From: Thamnidium elegans
Lineage: Eukaryota > Mucoromycota > Mucoromycetes > Mucorales > Mucoraceae
Assembly (NCBI GenBank): GCA_025201345.1
Contig: JAIXMG010000004.1
Span: forward strand, 124,001-188,000
DNA: 64,000 nucleotides
Direction: 5' to 3'
The first letter of the stretch is position 1; each line of letters starts with the position of its first letter. The notes under the pieces are model-generated. The model did no database searches. It saw nothing but the letters and a program-made list of their open reading frames with translations, and was not told the DNA's origin. A program made the translations under genes and the position numbers. Positions 35,830 through 48,164 of the stretch are shown here, piece by piece.

Positions 35830-36940
35830 ATGTCAGAAGTAGCTGTTGTTCCCGAAACTATTCTTGACAATGGTCAAGGAGTTATTGACTTTGACGTTTA
35901 CTTTGAAATGAACGAACCACCTGCCAATTTACCCGAGTTTGAAGAAAAATTAAGCGCGTTTGTAGAATATCATAAAGCAACCAATAATAAAGTGGTTTTT
36001 ATTACTGTAAGTATTTCTCTTTTTTTTAAAAAAAAGCGTGAGTAAAATATTTAATGTTTTATATAGAGTGGTGGAACAACAGTACCTCTTGAAAATCAAA
36101 CTGTTCGTTTTATAGATAACTTTAGTAACGGTAATCGTGGTGCAACCTCTGCCGAGTATTTTCTGGAAGCCGGATATGCAGTAGTATTTATGCACCGTCA
36201 AAATAGTGTTTTACCTTATCATCGCCATTATACACATTCTAACCTTGGATTTTTGGATTATTTTGAAGCCAAGGAAGACGGCTCTGTACAAGGTATATAT
36301 ATATGTATAAAAGGAAAAAAAAAAAGAAGACTAAATCATTTTTTATTATGTAAAAGTGTGTCCTCAGTATGCAACCAAGATGTATCAAACACTCGTTAAA
36401 TATCAAGAAGCAAAGAAGAGCAACCGAATTCTTATGCTCGATTTTGTTACATTGCCCGATTACTTGTTTAAACTTCAATCAGGCACAAAGATTTTAGCAC
36501 GTTTAGAGAACAGAGCCATGTACTACCTTGCGGCAGCTGTCAGTGATTTCTTTATTCCATCTACCAAGATGGCTGAACATAAAATCCAATCTCGTGATGG
36601 TGGTTTAACATTGACACTGGATCAAGTGCCCAAGTTTTTAAAGCCCTTGGTAAGTCATTGGGCATCCAAGGGGCTAATTGTTTCCTTCAAGTTGGAAACA
36701 GATACTACACTTTTGGTACCTAAAGCTCGTCAGGCATTAACACGATACGGTCATCAAGTCGTGATCGGTAATATGCTCAAGACACGTAAACAAACCGTAA
36801 CTCTTATTACACAACACAGCCAAAAGGTCTTAGCGCTTACTAAAGAACAAATGAATCATGATGTTGAAATTGAAAGTTTAATTATTCCCCAACTTGTACA
36901 AATCCATCAAAACTGGATTGCCTCTGGCGACACTGAGTAA
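35830..36940 (+). CDS. CAB2: Phosphopantothenate-cysteine ligase
   Basis: Exons 35830-36006, 36067-36292 and 36357-36940 give 328 residues. The signature of the eukaryotic PPCS family is clear: [20 protein letters not shown] with [16 protein letters not shown], then [20 protein letters not shown] and the C-terminal RKQTVTLIT. It joins cysteine to 4'-phosphopantothenate with ATP or CTP, the second step of coenzyme A synthesis from pantothenate. The length is normal (~310-365). Intron 1 carries a T8A8 palindrome next to the donor. The stop is 161 bp from the stop of the convergent CCR4 gene. Confidence 0.95.
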
Positions 36941-37101
36941 AATCGTATCTTTTTTTTTTTTTTTTAGTGCAACGCAAATAAAATATATACAGAAATATGC
37001 ATATAGAACTATTTTGTGTGTTTTCAGTTGTTTATAATTTATATTGTGCGAAAAAAATTTACATGATATAAGGAAAAAAAGAAAATAATCATTCTTTAAA
37101 G

Positions 37102-39437
37102 TTATCGTCTTGAATTAAAACCAAAATTAGGTTCTTCATTCTTTTCACGACGAGGAGATTTAAGTTTAACTTCTGCCATGATTGGAATATGACTAAATAA
37201 TAATAGTGAGTAACAATACAAAAAAAAAAAAAAAATACAGTATAAACAGCAAAACTTACTCTGATGGGAAATGTGGGTTAGGGAACCCAACTACTTTTTC
37301 AAGGTACTCTTGACTCACACCGCCTAATAAAGACATGACATCCAAGGTATTATTGGTATACCAAATATAATCCAAAGTTCCTTTGAAACCAGGAGTATAA
37401 TTTGTAATATCTAATTCACCCACTGAACTATATGTACTCTTGAGAGATAATTTGTGTGACAGACCTTCTGTTGTATAATTACCGTACATGTAGTTACCAA
37501 AGTCAGCATGATCTTGTCTGATCGTACTCTTGGATAAGAATTCATAAACACCTGAATCAGGTAACGAGTTGAAATCACCACAGATAATAGTAGGTAGTTG
37601 AGCTGTAGAAGCGTAGGTAGGTCCATGAGGTGACGTAGTTGGAGGTTTCAAGTGCTTGGAAGCAAATCTATCAAGTTCATCCATTAACATGCCCACCTGA
37701 ACCAGCTTGACATCTGCATCATGTGGATCCCAATGAATATGTGAATTGACAACCAAGACACGTGCCAAAGTTTCCTTATTCTCCAATACAATCATGACTG
37801 CTACATTATCCTTGGTCATCACTCGATTATAAATATCATCACTTGCTTTAAAATCGGGACGTTGCAAAGCCTTTTGGTTATACTCTAATAAATGATGCTC
37901 AATTAAATCGTATTTAGACGCCTTGTAAAAAATGGCACATCCATCCACTGCTCTTCTTTCTTTATCGGCCATGGTCTTGGCTCTTGATTTAGGAAAGAAG
38001 ACACCATCGTAATCGCCTCGGTCCTTGAATGCATCACCTAATGCTTCTTCGTATTGCTTCATAGCTACTTCTTGTAAGCATACAATATCTGCATTATAGT
38101 TCAAGACTTCCGAAATAATCAATTCTTTACGGTAGTCCCAATTTAATGCCCAAGATGGAGTGTATCCGTAGACTTGACTTGTAGCGTATTTTTCACACAG
38201 AATGTTATAACACAAGACAGTGAATTTGTCTACATCATACACACATAATTAAAAACACTGTATAACATATAATAATAAAAGAAAGCTTACCTTGATCATC
38301 TTCAGAGGTATCATTTTCAACCGTAATCCATTCTCTATGTGGTGGTGGCATACCAACTAAAAAAAAAAAAGAGAGAGAGAAAAAAAAATGAGTTCTTTTA
38401 TATACACACACGACCGCATAAATATGTATAAAAAACTAACCTGGTGCATTTTCTCTTAAAGAGATAATAACAGCCTGAGTACCTTCCTTCATCAACGTAT
38501 TCTTAATATCGGATTGGATCGGGTTACCTTCTAACCCCAACATCTCCAACTGATACAACATCCCCAGGTCACTTGGTAAATTCGTTAAATTATTATCAAA
38601 TAACAACAGATCGCGTAAATTACTCAGCAGACCCAACTCAGCAGGCAAACTCGATAATTTGTTTCCAGAGCAATCTAATGTTTTCAGGTTGACAAGTTTA
38701 GCAATATCACTGGTAAGTTGTGTCAAGTTGTTATGATTCATATAGAGCACAGTGAGAAAAGTATAAGAACATAATGTACTGGAGATTTGCTTTAGTCCCA
38801 TACCACCAATATCAAGGGTTGTCCATGTTTGTCCTCCTTCACTTTCTTCACTCGAGTTTGTATCGGCACGAGTAAAGACTTTGTTACTGGTTGGATTGTT
38901 AGGGTCCGTGATGGTCACTGTAGAGGCTACTGGAGTTGAACGTGCCATGGCTGCTGCCGTACGAGCATGATGATGAGGTGAGGAAGATTGACGTGAATTT
39001 TGAGCATAGGTTAATTGACGAGTGACATGAATGGAGTTACCGTTGGTATTGTTAGATAAGTCAGAAAGCATAATGGCAGTAGAATTAGATAAACGGGGAC
39101 TAGCAGTTACTGCTGTTTGTTGCTGTTGTATGTTTTGCTGTTGCTGCTGCTGTTGCTGCTGTATATTTTGTTGCTGCTGCTGTTGTATGTTTTGTTGTTG
39201 TTGTTGTTGAGGCTGTGGTTGTTGCTGCTTTGATAATGAATAACGGTTAAAGTTATTAGGATTAGAATAAAGAGGCATATGAAAATTAGCTATAGATGGG
39301 GAAGAAGTAGTCGAATTATTTTGAGGGTTTTGTTGTTGTTGTTGTTGTACGAGAGAAGCATTATAAAACTGTTGTTGAGGATGACCTTGAAGTGGTGGAT
39401 ACCCGTTTAGACTTTCTTTTTCTTTATCAAACGACAT
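37102..39437 (-). CDS. CCR4: Ccr4 deadenylase (CCR4-NOT catalytic subunit, LRR plus EEP nuclease)
   Basis: Exons 38441-39437, 38291-38356, 37260-38229 and 37102-37192 (minus strand) give 707 residues. Gln/Asn-rich N terminus (polyglutamine blocks ~65-110), leucine-rich repeats (~215-325), then the endonuclease/exonuclease/phosphatase domain starting DKFTVLCYNILCEKYATSQ. Active-site residues seen: Glu in IVCLQEVAM, His/Asp in NSHIHWDPHD, GDFNSLPDSGV, and the final DH in FPSDHIPIM, which is assembled across the last intron. It shortens mRNA poly(A) tails in the cytoplasm; the LRR binds Caf1/Pop2. The N-terminal glutamine runs are coded by a TGTTGC-type microsatellite that is likely variable between strains. 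Confidence 0.95.
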
Positions 39438-39445
39438 GTGTTACT

Positions 39446-39486
<41 letters not shown>

Positions 39487-39679
39487 TTTAATTTTTTTTG
39501 GGCATACAAAATAAATTTTGACACACCGTATTTTTCAAAAACTTTTTTTGATTTGAAAAAAAAAAACAAAGCTACTTATTAGAAAGAAGGAAGGCTAACA
39601 AAAAAAAAAAAAAAAAACCAGTGTATTTTCCATATAAGGAATTTAAGGCTCCCCCTCCCTATTTTCGTGACTGGCCTTG

Positions 39680-40078
39680 ATGTTGGGGTTTAAGTATTGA
39701 AAAAAAAAAAAGTGTGCAACTACAAAAAAGTACAGGTGTAAAGCGCAAGCGTACGTATATAAAAAAAGAAGAATAGACACAGGAAATTCTAGTCTTGTCC
39801 CTGTCTTGAAGAAATTTTTTTTTAGATCAAAAAAAAAAAAAAAAGAGAGAAAGGGTCTGAATAATTGGGCAGAAAGCGAAACCGTTTACTACGGTCTAAA
39901 CCACCAATTGCAACACTTCCTCAAAATTGATAGCATGATTTACAAATTACAACAAGAACTGGTTAATCTGGCTGCTTTAAAAGCGACCCAGTTTGGCGAG
40001 GAAAAAGGAGAGCGATATCTCGAAAATGTTCATCAACAAAGGTCCTCTCAACAGAATATGGCGCCCCTTCAAATTTGA
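39680..40078 (+). CDS. Small coiled-coil-like hypothetical protein
   Basis: The open frame 39826-40078 has normal composition (YYGLNHQLQHFLKIDSMIYK and LQQELVNLAALKATQFGEEK). It has no early ATG but follows a good acceptor (TTTTTTTTTAG, 39817-39825). A tiny first exon 39680-39693 with an ATG and a GTATTG donor joins in frame, giving 88 residues with a poly-Lys stretch and one helical heptad-like segment. The first exon is a proposal. No family is recognised; a small coiled-coil subunit of a larger complex is possible. It is divergent from CCR4 (242 bp). Confidence 0.4.
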
Positions 40079-40743
40079 ACAGCGAGGATGAAGCTTTGTA
40101 CAGTATTTATGCTCATATATAAGTCTTGTTTCTTAATAACATGCGATGATTGGCTATCTGTCCTATTATATTAAACATATTTAAACCTTATAGCATCAAT
40201 GTATATCGTAAAAAAAGTAATTCTTTACGAAACAATGACAGTGAAAACGCTGAACTTGACCCACTAATGAGACAATTTACACCGAAGACAAGGGCGTTAT
40301 TTGCGAATGGGGAGGAAATCAAAAGGCCTAGAAGATGCCATGAATATGAGCATATGGCGTCAATAATATATCTGAAAACTATACTCTATCTCCATTTTTT
40401 TTAAACTTGTATCAGAAATATGCATATTTATTTGTTTTATTTGATATGATGTGTAATCACAGCCTATAAGATTAGACTGTAGCTCCCCCTAAGAAGGTTG
40501 GTTTAATTCTAGAAATCTTTTTTTGTTTATGACGCTATCTTATTTTTATGCAGACAATTTTTTTTTAAAAAAAAAAAATTACGTAGCCATGACGTTTAAT
40601 GAAAAAGAAACCCTTACTGTATACGGTCTCCGCTTTTTTTTTGGCATAAATAAAAAAAGTATAAATACAAACTACGTTTTCCCATCAAAAAGTTTTTTTA
40701 TTATTATATTTTTTATACTAAAATAACTAAATAACTAAACAAA
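40079..40743. other. Intergenic region upstream of the CsbD-like gene
   Basis: An 84-codon open frame (40150-40404) has a coding-like middle (DPLMRQFTPKTRALFANGEE) but no known family and may be a remnant. A T9A12 palindrome lies at 40558-40578. The last 200 bases contain the promoter of the next gene. Confidence 0.4.
40660..40667 (+). promoter_or_regulatory. TATA box of the CsbD-like gene
   Basis: TATAAATA about 77-84 bases before the ATG at 40744, a suitable distance for a short leader. The gene shows strong codon bias (many GCC, GTC, GGT codons), as expected for a highly expressed stress gene with a TATA promoter. Confidence 0.4.
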
Positions 40744-41037
40744 ATGGACCCCTCAAGAACTATGTCTAAGAAAGACCAATTCGTTGGATCTGTAAAGGAA
40801 AACACTGGTGCCGCTGTCGGTAACGAATCTCTCGAAGCCAGAGGCAAGGCCCAAAACAACGCTGGTGATGTCCAAGAAACTGCTGCCAATGTCCAAGGAT
40901 ACGTACAAGGCGCTGCTGACCAAGTTGCTGGTGCTGTCAAGGGTGCTTATAACTCTCTTACTGGTAACACTACTGAAGAAGTTGGTAATAAGTTCCAACG
41001 TAAGAAGGGTGAAGCTCAAAAGGAATACAATTCTTAA
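40744..41037 (+). CDS. CsbD-like stress-response protein
   Basis: A single exon of 97 residues. It is small, hydrophilic, rich in Ala, Gly, Gln, Lys, Asn, without Cys or Trp. The pattern DQFVGSVKENTGAAVGNESL followed by repeated A..VQG...AADQVAGAVKG is that of CsbD/YjbJ-like small stress proteins, common in fungi and bacteria. The molecular role is unknown; in fungi such proteins are often abundant in spores or under stress. A second in-frame ATG (codon 7) exists; the first is kept because the leader AAACAAA precedes it directly. Confidence 0.85.
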   Translation: MDPSRTMSKKDQFVGSVKENTGAAVGNESLEARGKAQNNAGDVQETAANVQGYVQGAADQVAGAVKGAYNSLTGNTTEEVGNKFQRKKGEAQKEYNS

Positions 41038-41156
41038 ACTATTCCTCTCTCTTTTTCTTCTTTTAACTATGTAAATAACCAAATAAATAAATAAAATATT
41101 ACTTTCTTTTTTATATGTATTGTATTTTATTTTTATTTTTTTTTAAAAAAAAAAAT

Positions 41157-43534
41157 CTAATTGACTTGTAAATCACCTAAAACAGTCAAGATATACTTTG
41201 CAACTTTAGGTCTTTGAATAGCCAACAAAGTCAATTCACTTTCATAGGGTAAATAAAGCTCATGATGCTGCTTATATCTAGCCAAATTTCTCAGTAACAG
41301 AGCAGAAGTTAACGGGATACCAGACACCTCTGAATCATCTATCGGGATCTTGGTCACCGTAAATGTCTTGAGTTTATTATTAGTTTGTTTCTTTATTTTG
41401 CCCGCAAAATGAGTACGCATGTGTTGAATAGCCTTTCCATTAAAATCGCGTGTACATTGCATCCACTGGCATTTATCTGCGTCGTGTATGTGTTGTTGAA
41501 TAATATGTTTGTGGAGTTCGATCGTACTATCAAATGATTCATTACATCCTTGCCAATGACAAATAGGACCTATCATAACACTTAGTATGTATAAAATAAA
41601 TAATAACGATATATATTTTCTTTACCGTCTCTTCTTCGGGTAGGTGAATATCGTACGTTTTGAAGCACGGTTTCTAAAGGTGTAGGACAGTTAGCAACCG
41701 ATTCCTCCACAGCAGCAGGTTGAGGAAACGCAATCTTCAAGACCGTATAAAACTCCTTCATCCCTAACGGTTTCTCGGACCCAAACAACTTTTGATAATC
41801 ATGAAAGATATCCTTCAACACAATAATATCTTGTTCACTTCCACTTAACAATTGATCTTTTAACCAACCAAGACAACGGTAGGGTTCATCCAAATTCGAA
41901 TAATTAGTTAAATCTGGAATCGAGGGTTGTTCGTTTCCGGTTTCAATACGTATCATTTGTGCTGCAGGTATACCGTGTAATGTACCAATAGCGCTATCAG
42001 AAGGTGGTGCCAATGACGATTTGTAAGATAAGAACCCGGTTAACAATCCAATCAAGTTACCAGGGAAGCACTTGACAAGTTCCGTAGAGAAGTTGCCTCT
42101 TAAACTAGAGTACTGATACAGGTATTCTAATGTAGCTGCCTCTAATTCTTCATCATCGACAATTAAAAATTGGGCCATTCTCTTTACTACCTCCGGGTCA
42201 GCAAATGCCAATACACGTTCGTTTGTCTCTGTCACAGCTACACGAGTCAAAGCACGAATCGAGCCTATAATAAACGCACGATCATTGCTAAAAAGCAACT
42301 GAGTCATGGTAGTAAAATAAGGATCATCACGGCTGACTAACGAAACTTGGGGAGCGATATTTTCCAAGATATCCAAACAATGTCTACTTAACTCACCGAA
42401 CTGAGAGCTAGGAGGCAACGCAATCCCCCTCATCAGCATAAATCGAAGTCGATCATGTAAAGCCAATCTGCGAATATTCATTTCCAAAAAGGAAAAGTTA
42501 CGAAGGATATGAAATACTTGCAAGACTCGTTCATAGGCTTCTTGCTTGGATTTGCTGCAGAATAAATCAGGTGTGTTGGTTTCAACGTGTGTTTGAAAGA
42601 AATCAACGGTAAAGTCCAATAATAAGTCAATTAACGTAGGAATAAAATCGAGGCAAAAGTTTTCAGACGCAAATGAAAATTTGATCAGTGTATTAAAAGC
42701 CCAATCCACTTCGTTAGGAAGACTTGATTGTAATGATAAAAGTATACGTGTACGAAACTCTTGATCCATGAATATTGCTGCACATATATAATGAATTAAT
42801 AAATATGTATAAATAAAGGTACACATTTATAACGTTTTTTTTTTTACCTGGAGGATAAAAGCCTGGTTGTTGTTGTAATGTTGGTAATGGTTGATAATTT
42901 TGTTGTTGTGATGGTCTATTAGGTTGAGTAAATGCAGTTCCCGTTTGTCTATTGACTTCTCTAGGTTGCTGTGCAGGTGCAGGAGAAGCTGCCTTTTGAT
43001 AGTTAATTAGTAATTCTTGTGGTGGGTTCCAAGGTCTCTTCCAATAATGCTCTTCTTCCCAACCCAACTAAGCAACAGCAAAATTAGTATTTCTTACACA
43101 TGCAAAAACATTAACAAAAAAGACTTTACCAAGTACTTTGTATAAAACGATTTAATAGAGTAAGCGCTATTCGTACATGTAATAGGGAAATTGAAAGGAT
43201 CGCCTACTTGTTTCCAACCACGATTTAATGTGACCTAATTTAAAAACGTTAAAAAAAAAAACGGAATCGTATAATAAAAAAGTAATTTACCTTTTCATAA
43301 CCTCCTGCTTCTATCACTGTTTTATATATTTTTAATAAATCAAGTCGCTTTCCACCTAATACAGGTTCCGTTTGTAAAACGGTTCTAAAGAAATCATCAA
43401 ATTTAATAACTGTATATATAAAAAAAAAAAAGGAATCAGAAAGTCATGTACCCTTTTTGATCATGAAATTTCTTCAAATCGCTCATAAACTTTTCATATT
43501 CCGGTGTTCGTTCAATAGCTGGTACAGCAGACAT
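41157..43534 (-). CDS. Rsc9/ARID2-like subunit of an RSC/PBAF chromatin remodeller
   Basis: Exons 43452-43534, 43291-43384, 43130-43234, 42848-43067, 41626-42777 and 41157-41569 (minus strand) give 688 residues. ARID DNA-binding domain at ~10-95 (YEKFMSDLKKFHDQKG then PVLGGKRLDLLKIYKTVIEA and GGYEKVTLNRGWKQV), Gln/Pro linker, a large helical repeat domain (~175-540; VDWAFNTLIKFSFASENFCL), and a C2H2-type zinc finger pair near the end (CHWQGCNESF...HKHIIQQH). This order is that of yeast Rsc9 and animal ARID2. It is a structural subunit of nucleosome remodellers in the nucleus. The first intron uses an acceptor 24 bases beyond a more obvious CAG; only the downstream one keeps the frame. Confidence 0.88.
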
Positions 43535-43637
43535 TATATATAAAAACGCGTAATTAAAGAAGAAGAAGAAGAAGAAGAAAAAAAAAAAGAGAACAATAAA
43601 TAAAAATAAATAAAGAAAAAGAAAAAAAGTCGGTACT

Positions 43638-45615
43638 CTAAATAGTACCTCTTTTTAAATTTTTTATTGTATACATAAGCACGTCAGTGGAAACATACAC
43701 CGTGTAATCCAATATACACTGCTGTAACGTTTCTTTTCTCTGGTCAATAAAGTACTTAATAGCATCTGAAGATACCCTCGACAACTTGCAATACGAAAAG
43801 TTAACTTTTCGTAGCCTTGCACATTTAGCTAATGCGTACAGTATATCATTATTAATGACGGAAAGGCACGACAAATCGATTTCTTCTAGTAAAGGGCTTT
43901 GTCGAATAATACATTCGAGGCCCTTAAAAGTGATTCCATAACATTCCTTTAAACAGAGTATCCTTAAAGCTTTTAAAGGTTGCTTTGTAAGCGCTATATC
44001 TGATAACAACATGTTACCGCTCAAGTCCAATACCTCTAATCCATCTCTTAAATACAAAATATTCTGAACCATCGAATCTGTCAACATATTGGTCAGACGT
44101 ATTTCTACATGCACCCACTCGTTTTTAATCATCATGTTCTTTTGTTTACCAAGCTGCTGCACAATAGCTCGATTCGCCAACCTGCGTTCCTCTGTATGTT
44201 GAAACACATCAAACTGTTGACAGTATCGGTTACGTTCATATTCAAAGTATCGCAATTTAGGACACGTTATTCGCAAAATATTGAACACTGGTATAATATT
44301 AACCAGACATCTAATTAAAGACAGCTTGACCAGTGCAGGACATCGTACCAAGACATTTGCTAAATGACACGCTGTTAACCCATGAATGCTTTCCAATTTA
44401 AGGTATTGGATATAATTTAATTTAGGTAAAGATTGGATGGATTGAAGAAAAGGGGGAGGAAAGGTTTCTCCAAAGTACTCTAGTCGATGTAGTGCTCCAG
44501 TTTGTAATTGTACATCGTGTAGTGAGGTAAAACAATCATGTACGGTCAGGTGCGTAAGTTGTGTAGAGATCTTTGGTAAGTTATAAATGATATCGTTTAA
44601 GCGAATGGATACACCTCCCCACTGAAGCTTCTTTAAGGAGCTACCAATATACTCTAGAACATTAAAGAATAGTCCTGGTGTACATAGAATATCAGAAATA
44701 ACTAGTGCGTATTAATATACAACTACAGATATATATATATATATATATATTATATTTGATGATAGTTTACCAAGTGTATTTAATTTACAGCAGTCATAAT
44801 TTGCTAAAGCCATCAAGACACTATCACCGTCTACTACTTGCTGATGCCTAATGGACAGCTTCGTAATACCCGTTCTTTTCGCACGATTCAAATACAAGTA
44901 AATAGTTTTCAATTCAAGCTGACTTGACTTTTTACAAAAATAAAGTTCATTCCACAAATGACTACAAGAGGTTAAAAAACCCCTCCATTTCCTGGAGACG
45001 CGAGTGCACCTTACGAGCGAATCTAAATCCAGACAATTAAATATATTCAAAGTAATATCATACGGTAAAAAATCCAATATATCCTTCCGTAGGATGCCCA
45101 AGTATTTGCCCTCCAGCGTCATTCGTTTCTTGAAGCAGATCTCTTGATACGCGTCATCACCAGCAGGAATGATAGCTGACGCTTTATTTAATTCTTCCCA
45201 AGCTAAAGTAAAATCTAATCTATTCATGTAGATCTCACTGCAAATAAAATACCACTGTGAAACCGTAGGTTCAAGTTGAACCCAGTCATGACATTTTTTA
45301 ATAGCTTGGTTCCAATGACCTAAGCCTATTAGACAATGTATTTGGTACCAAGCACAGCTTGAGCTCTTTAAGGCGTGTGTGTGCTCCAGGTAGAAGAAGA
45401 GGCGGTAGGACTCAATATAATTTCGGTTATAGAAGTATGATCGTGCTGTTTCAAACATATCTGTCAGTGTTTGGCATTGCGAAGGTTCCTTAGGTCGTAC
45501 AAGCCTAATAATAACAAAGAAAATGTAAAAATTGTTACTATCGAAATAAAAAAATAAGGAGAAAAATTCATTTTTACCTGGATATAGTTGAACATAATAA
45601 AAACAAAGTAGCCAT
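43638..45615 (-). CDS. TPR / F-box / LRR protein, Pof3/Dia2-like SCF subunit
   Basis: Exons 45578-45615, 44771-45504 and 43638-44701 (minus strand) give 611 residues. Tetratricopeptide-like repeats at ~20-135 (ARSYFYNRNYIESYRLFFYL and WNQAIKKCHDWVQLEP), an F-box at ~155-195 (DFLPYDITLNIFNCLDLDSL), then leucine-rich repeats to the end (LEVLDLSGNMLL, LLEEIDLSCLSVI). The TPR, F-box, LRR order is that of S. pombe Pof3 and S. cerevisiae Dia2, which link substrates to SCF ubiquitin ligase at replication forks. Function here is inferred from architecture only. The gene ends 103 bp after the Rsc9-like start on the same strand. Confidence 0.75.
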
Positions 45616-45762
45616 TTTATTCTAAAATGAAAAGAAAAAAAAAGAAGAGAAAGAAAGAGATAAAAAAAAAAAGGGGAAAGAAGAAGAAAGAAATAACTTA
45701 TATAAGGAGGTTAAAAAAAAGAAGCTCCCTTTTTTTTTTTTTTTTTTTTTTTTTTCACTTAT

Positions 45763-46710
45763 TTACAACCTTGGTATAATTCCAATATGCCATGAAGTTC
45801 TTTTTTCTACAGTATTCAAAAATGAGGAATGAACACACCAAACTCTTTTATGATTTTGTATAGTTTCTACAGATCTTTGATTTTCAATTTCAATAAATAA
45901 TCTTCTCGTATGATCCTGTTCTTCTTCTTCCTCTTCCTCTTCTTCTTCATTTATCATTCCACTATTGTCATCACCGACCACAATAGCTGCTAATGTATGA
46001 CACCACCTTAACAGCATCCACAACCCTTCTGCCTTTACAGACGGTACAACCAAGTATCTTAATCTTGGACATTTCGCCACAATCAATCGCGCCACCGATG
46101 CAGTCAATACATCATAGGGATTCAACGTAAGCGCGATTAAGTCTGATCCGAACGTTGGCAAGATGGCGTTGCTGAGTGCGCCTGGATGATGAAAGTAATG
46201 CGATATCTGTGTTAGCGGTGAGTTCTTTTCAGGCACGAGTTCACTAGGAAATATGAAAAACGAAGCACAGCAAGGAAAATACGTAGTTGTCTGTACAGAC
46301 GAATGAAATGTATCAAGATCATGATGTGTTATCAAATCTACAGGTATCTCGGTAGTCATAAAGCATGTGGAAGATCGCATTAGGTATTTTAGACTCTTGA
46401 GCTGCTTTGGGTATATACTAGACTGTAAAAAATCAAGGCGTGGACAATGAATAAGGATATACTCATAAACTAAACTAGAAAATTCTTGACTCTGTGGTAG
46501 TTTTATGGTTTCTATGCCATTTGCGTATAATTTAAAAAACGAAATCACGTCTGCTTCTGTAACTTGATTATCTGGAAAGATGACTTTTTTATACACTCGC
46601 TGTCGAACCAAATGAAACGTGTATTTACACACGAACAAGTACTCTGTTAAATCTTGTCGATCTGTTAATTGAATAATTCGCATCAGTAGTTCATTAGGTA
46701 AAGATATCAT
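45763..46710 (-). CDS. F-box-like protein
   Basis: A single exon, 315 residues from the ATG at 46710. The start MISLPNELLMRIIQLTDRQD is a typical F-box, followed by a leucine-rich-like region (LDFLQSSIYPKQLKSLKYLM, CPRLRYLVVPSVKAEGLWML) and an acidic run of Glu near residue 255. It is probably a substrate adaptor of an SCF ubiquitin ligase, target unknown. The frame is open for 30 codons upstream but has no ATG there, only homopolymer-coded Lys and Phe, so the F-box Met is the start. A T20A9 palindrome lies 3 bases before the ATG. It is the tandem neighbour of the Pof3-like gene. Confidence 0.65.
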   Translation of the reverse strand: MISLPNELLMRIIQLTDRQDLTEYLFVCKYTFHLVRQRVYKKVIFPDNQVTEADVISFFKLYANGIETIKLPQSQEFSSLVYEYILIHCPRLDFLQSSIYPKQLKSLKYLMRSSTCFMTTEIPVDLITHHDLDTFHSSVQTTTYFPCCASFFIFPSELVPEKNSPLTQISHYFHHPGALSNAILPTFGSDLIALTLNPYDVLTASVARLIVAKCPRLRYLVVPSVKAEGLWMLLRWCHTLAAIVVGDDNSGMINEEEEEEEEEEQDHTRRLFIEIENQRSVETIQNHKRVWCVHSSFLNTVEKRTSWHIGIIPRL

Positions 46711-48164
46711 AGTTTTTTTTTTTTTTTTTTTTAAAAAAAAAGAGGGTAACAAAAAAAAAACAAAAGGAAAAGAAGGGGCTTGTTGTTGTTGTGTGGCCAC
46801 TCTAATTAATTGGTCTCACATGCTGTTTTGCTGAAAACAGTCTACAAATGCATTCTTTTTTCAGCAGTGCTTTTGATTGGATCACATCTATTTGACATTG
46901 CTTTAAAGTGTTACCAACGTTAATTTGCTGCATTAAATTACAATTTTATGATTTTTTTAAAAAAAAAATGGGGATTTTCGAAAAAGAGTACCGTGATATA
47001 TACCATGACAACTTATTTTATTATTATTTGAGGAATATCTGATATATCACGGAGACACAGAAGAAGAAAGTAATCAACCGCAAAAAAAAAAAGAAAAAAA
47101 AAAGAGATAATTAATTGTTCGTAAACTCATTTTAATAACTGAGTACCAAAATAGACGAGGATCTGTTGTCGTGATACATCCACGTTTGTTCTGAGGATAT
47201 CACATATATATATATATTAGAGTTGGAAATTAACAAGTTTCTAAACTGCTGTTTGGAAGGGCACCATTTTACATATAAAAAAGGTGTTGAAGTATACATT
47301 CAATCGATTAAACAAACAATCATTCCCTGTCAGTCGAAATATATCTCGAGACCGCCATCATATGATGCCAATTCAAATAGCCCGCATAAAAGCTAATGCC
47401 CTTCCGCTTGAAAATTGACAAGCTTGATATCACGGTCAAGCCTAAAAAAATACAATTTACTTGAGTCCAGAGTAAATAGTAGTTTAGGGTACGTTTGAAC
47501 TAGATCTAAAAGTACAGAGTTATATATACTTGCATGATTAATCAACTTGATTCAAATCAGAGTAAACAGCTAATAAATCTCCCGTTTTCGAGAGCGCGGA
47601 ATCAACTTTCGAACATAGTTTTATTATTCTTGAACGTAATTTATTGGATTGAGCGTCTCCCTGAAATTTAGGGTCTAACTTTATATTGCACACTGGTACT
47701 ATCACAGATCATTTGACACATCATGATGAATTACAGCTTTACGAGCCTGACCACACCGTTTCCATGACAACTTTTGGAAATGGGGTTTTAACTTTTTACG
47801 TATTCGGTAGTCACAAAGAAAAGTAAAAAAAAAAAATTAAACAAAAAGAGAGCCCAGTCTTTTTATTATTTCTCTCCCCTCTTCTCTTCATACAACACAT
47901 ATGCTTAATTAATGAGTTAGTGTAATATACAAATTTAAGGATATATACATATATATATAAAAGGAATAAAAAGAAATTGAAACTAATTCATAAAGCAAAG
48001 ATAATTTATCAGAGAATATACACTATAGTTTACAACACTACGCAGCTATAACGCAAGCACAGTTGTTAAACAACAACAATACGACCAGCGACACAGAGCA
48101 ACTGAACAATTTACAAGACCCTAATGTTTTTAATTTAGCTTATACTCCGTTTCCGTTAATTCGC
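46711..48164. other. Divergent intergenic region, F-box / HMG-box genes
   Basis: About 1.4 kb with no supported gene. Two T-A palindromes (46713-46741 and 46953-46968) and a T/C-rich stretch at 47860-47890 are seen. 48002-48164 is open in the frame of the HMG gene but has no ATG, so an upstream first exon ending here is possible. Confidence 0.4.
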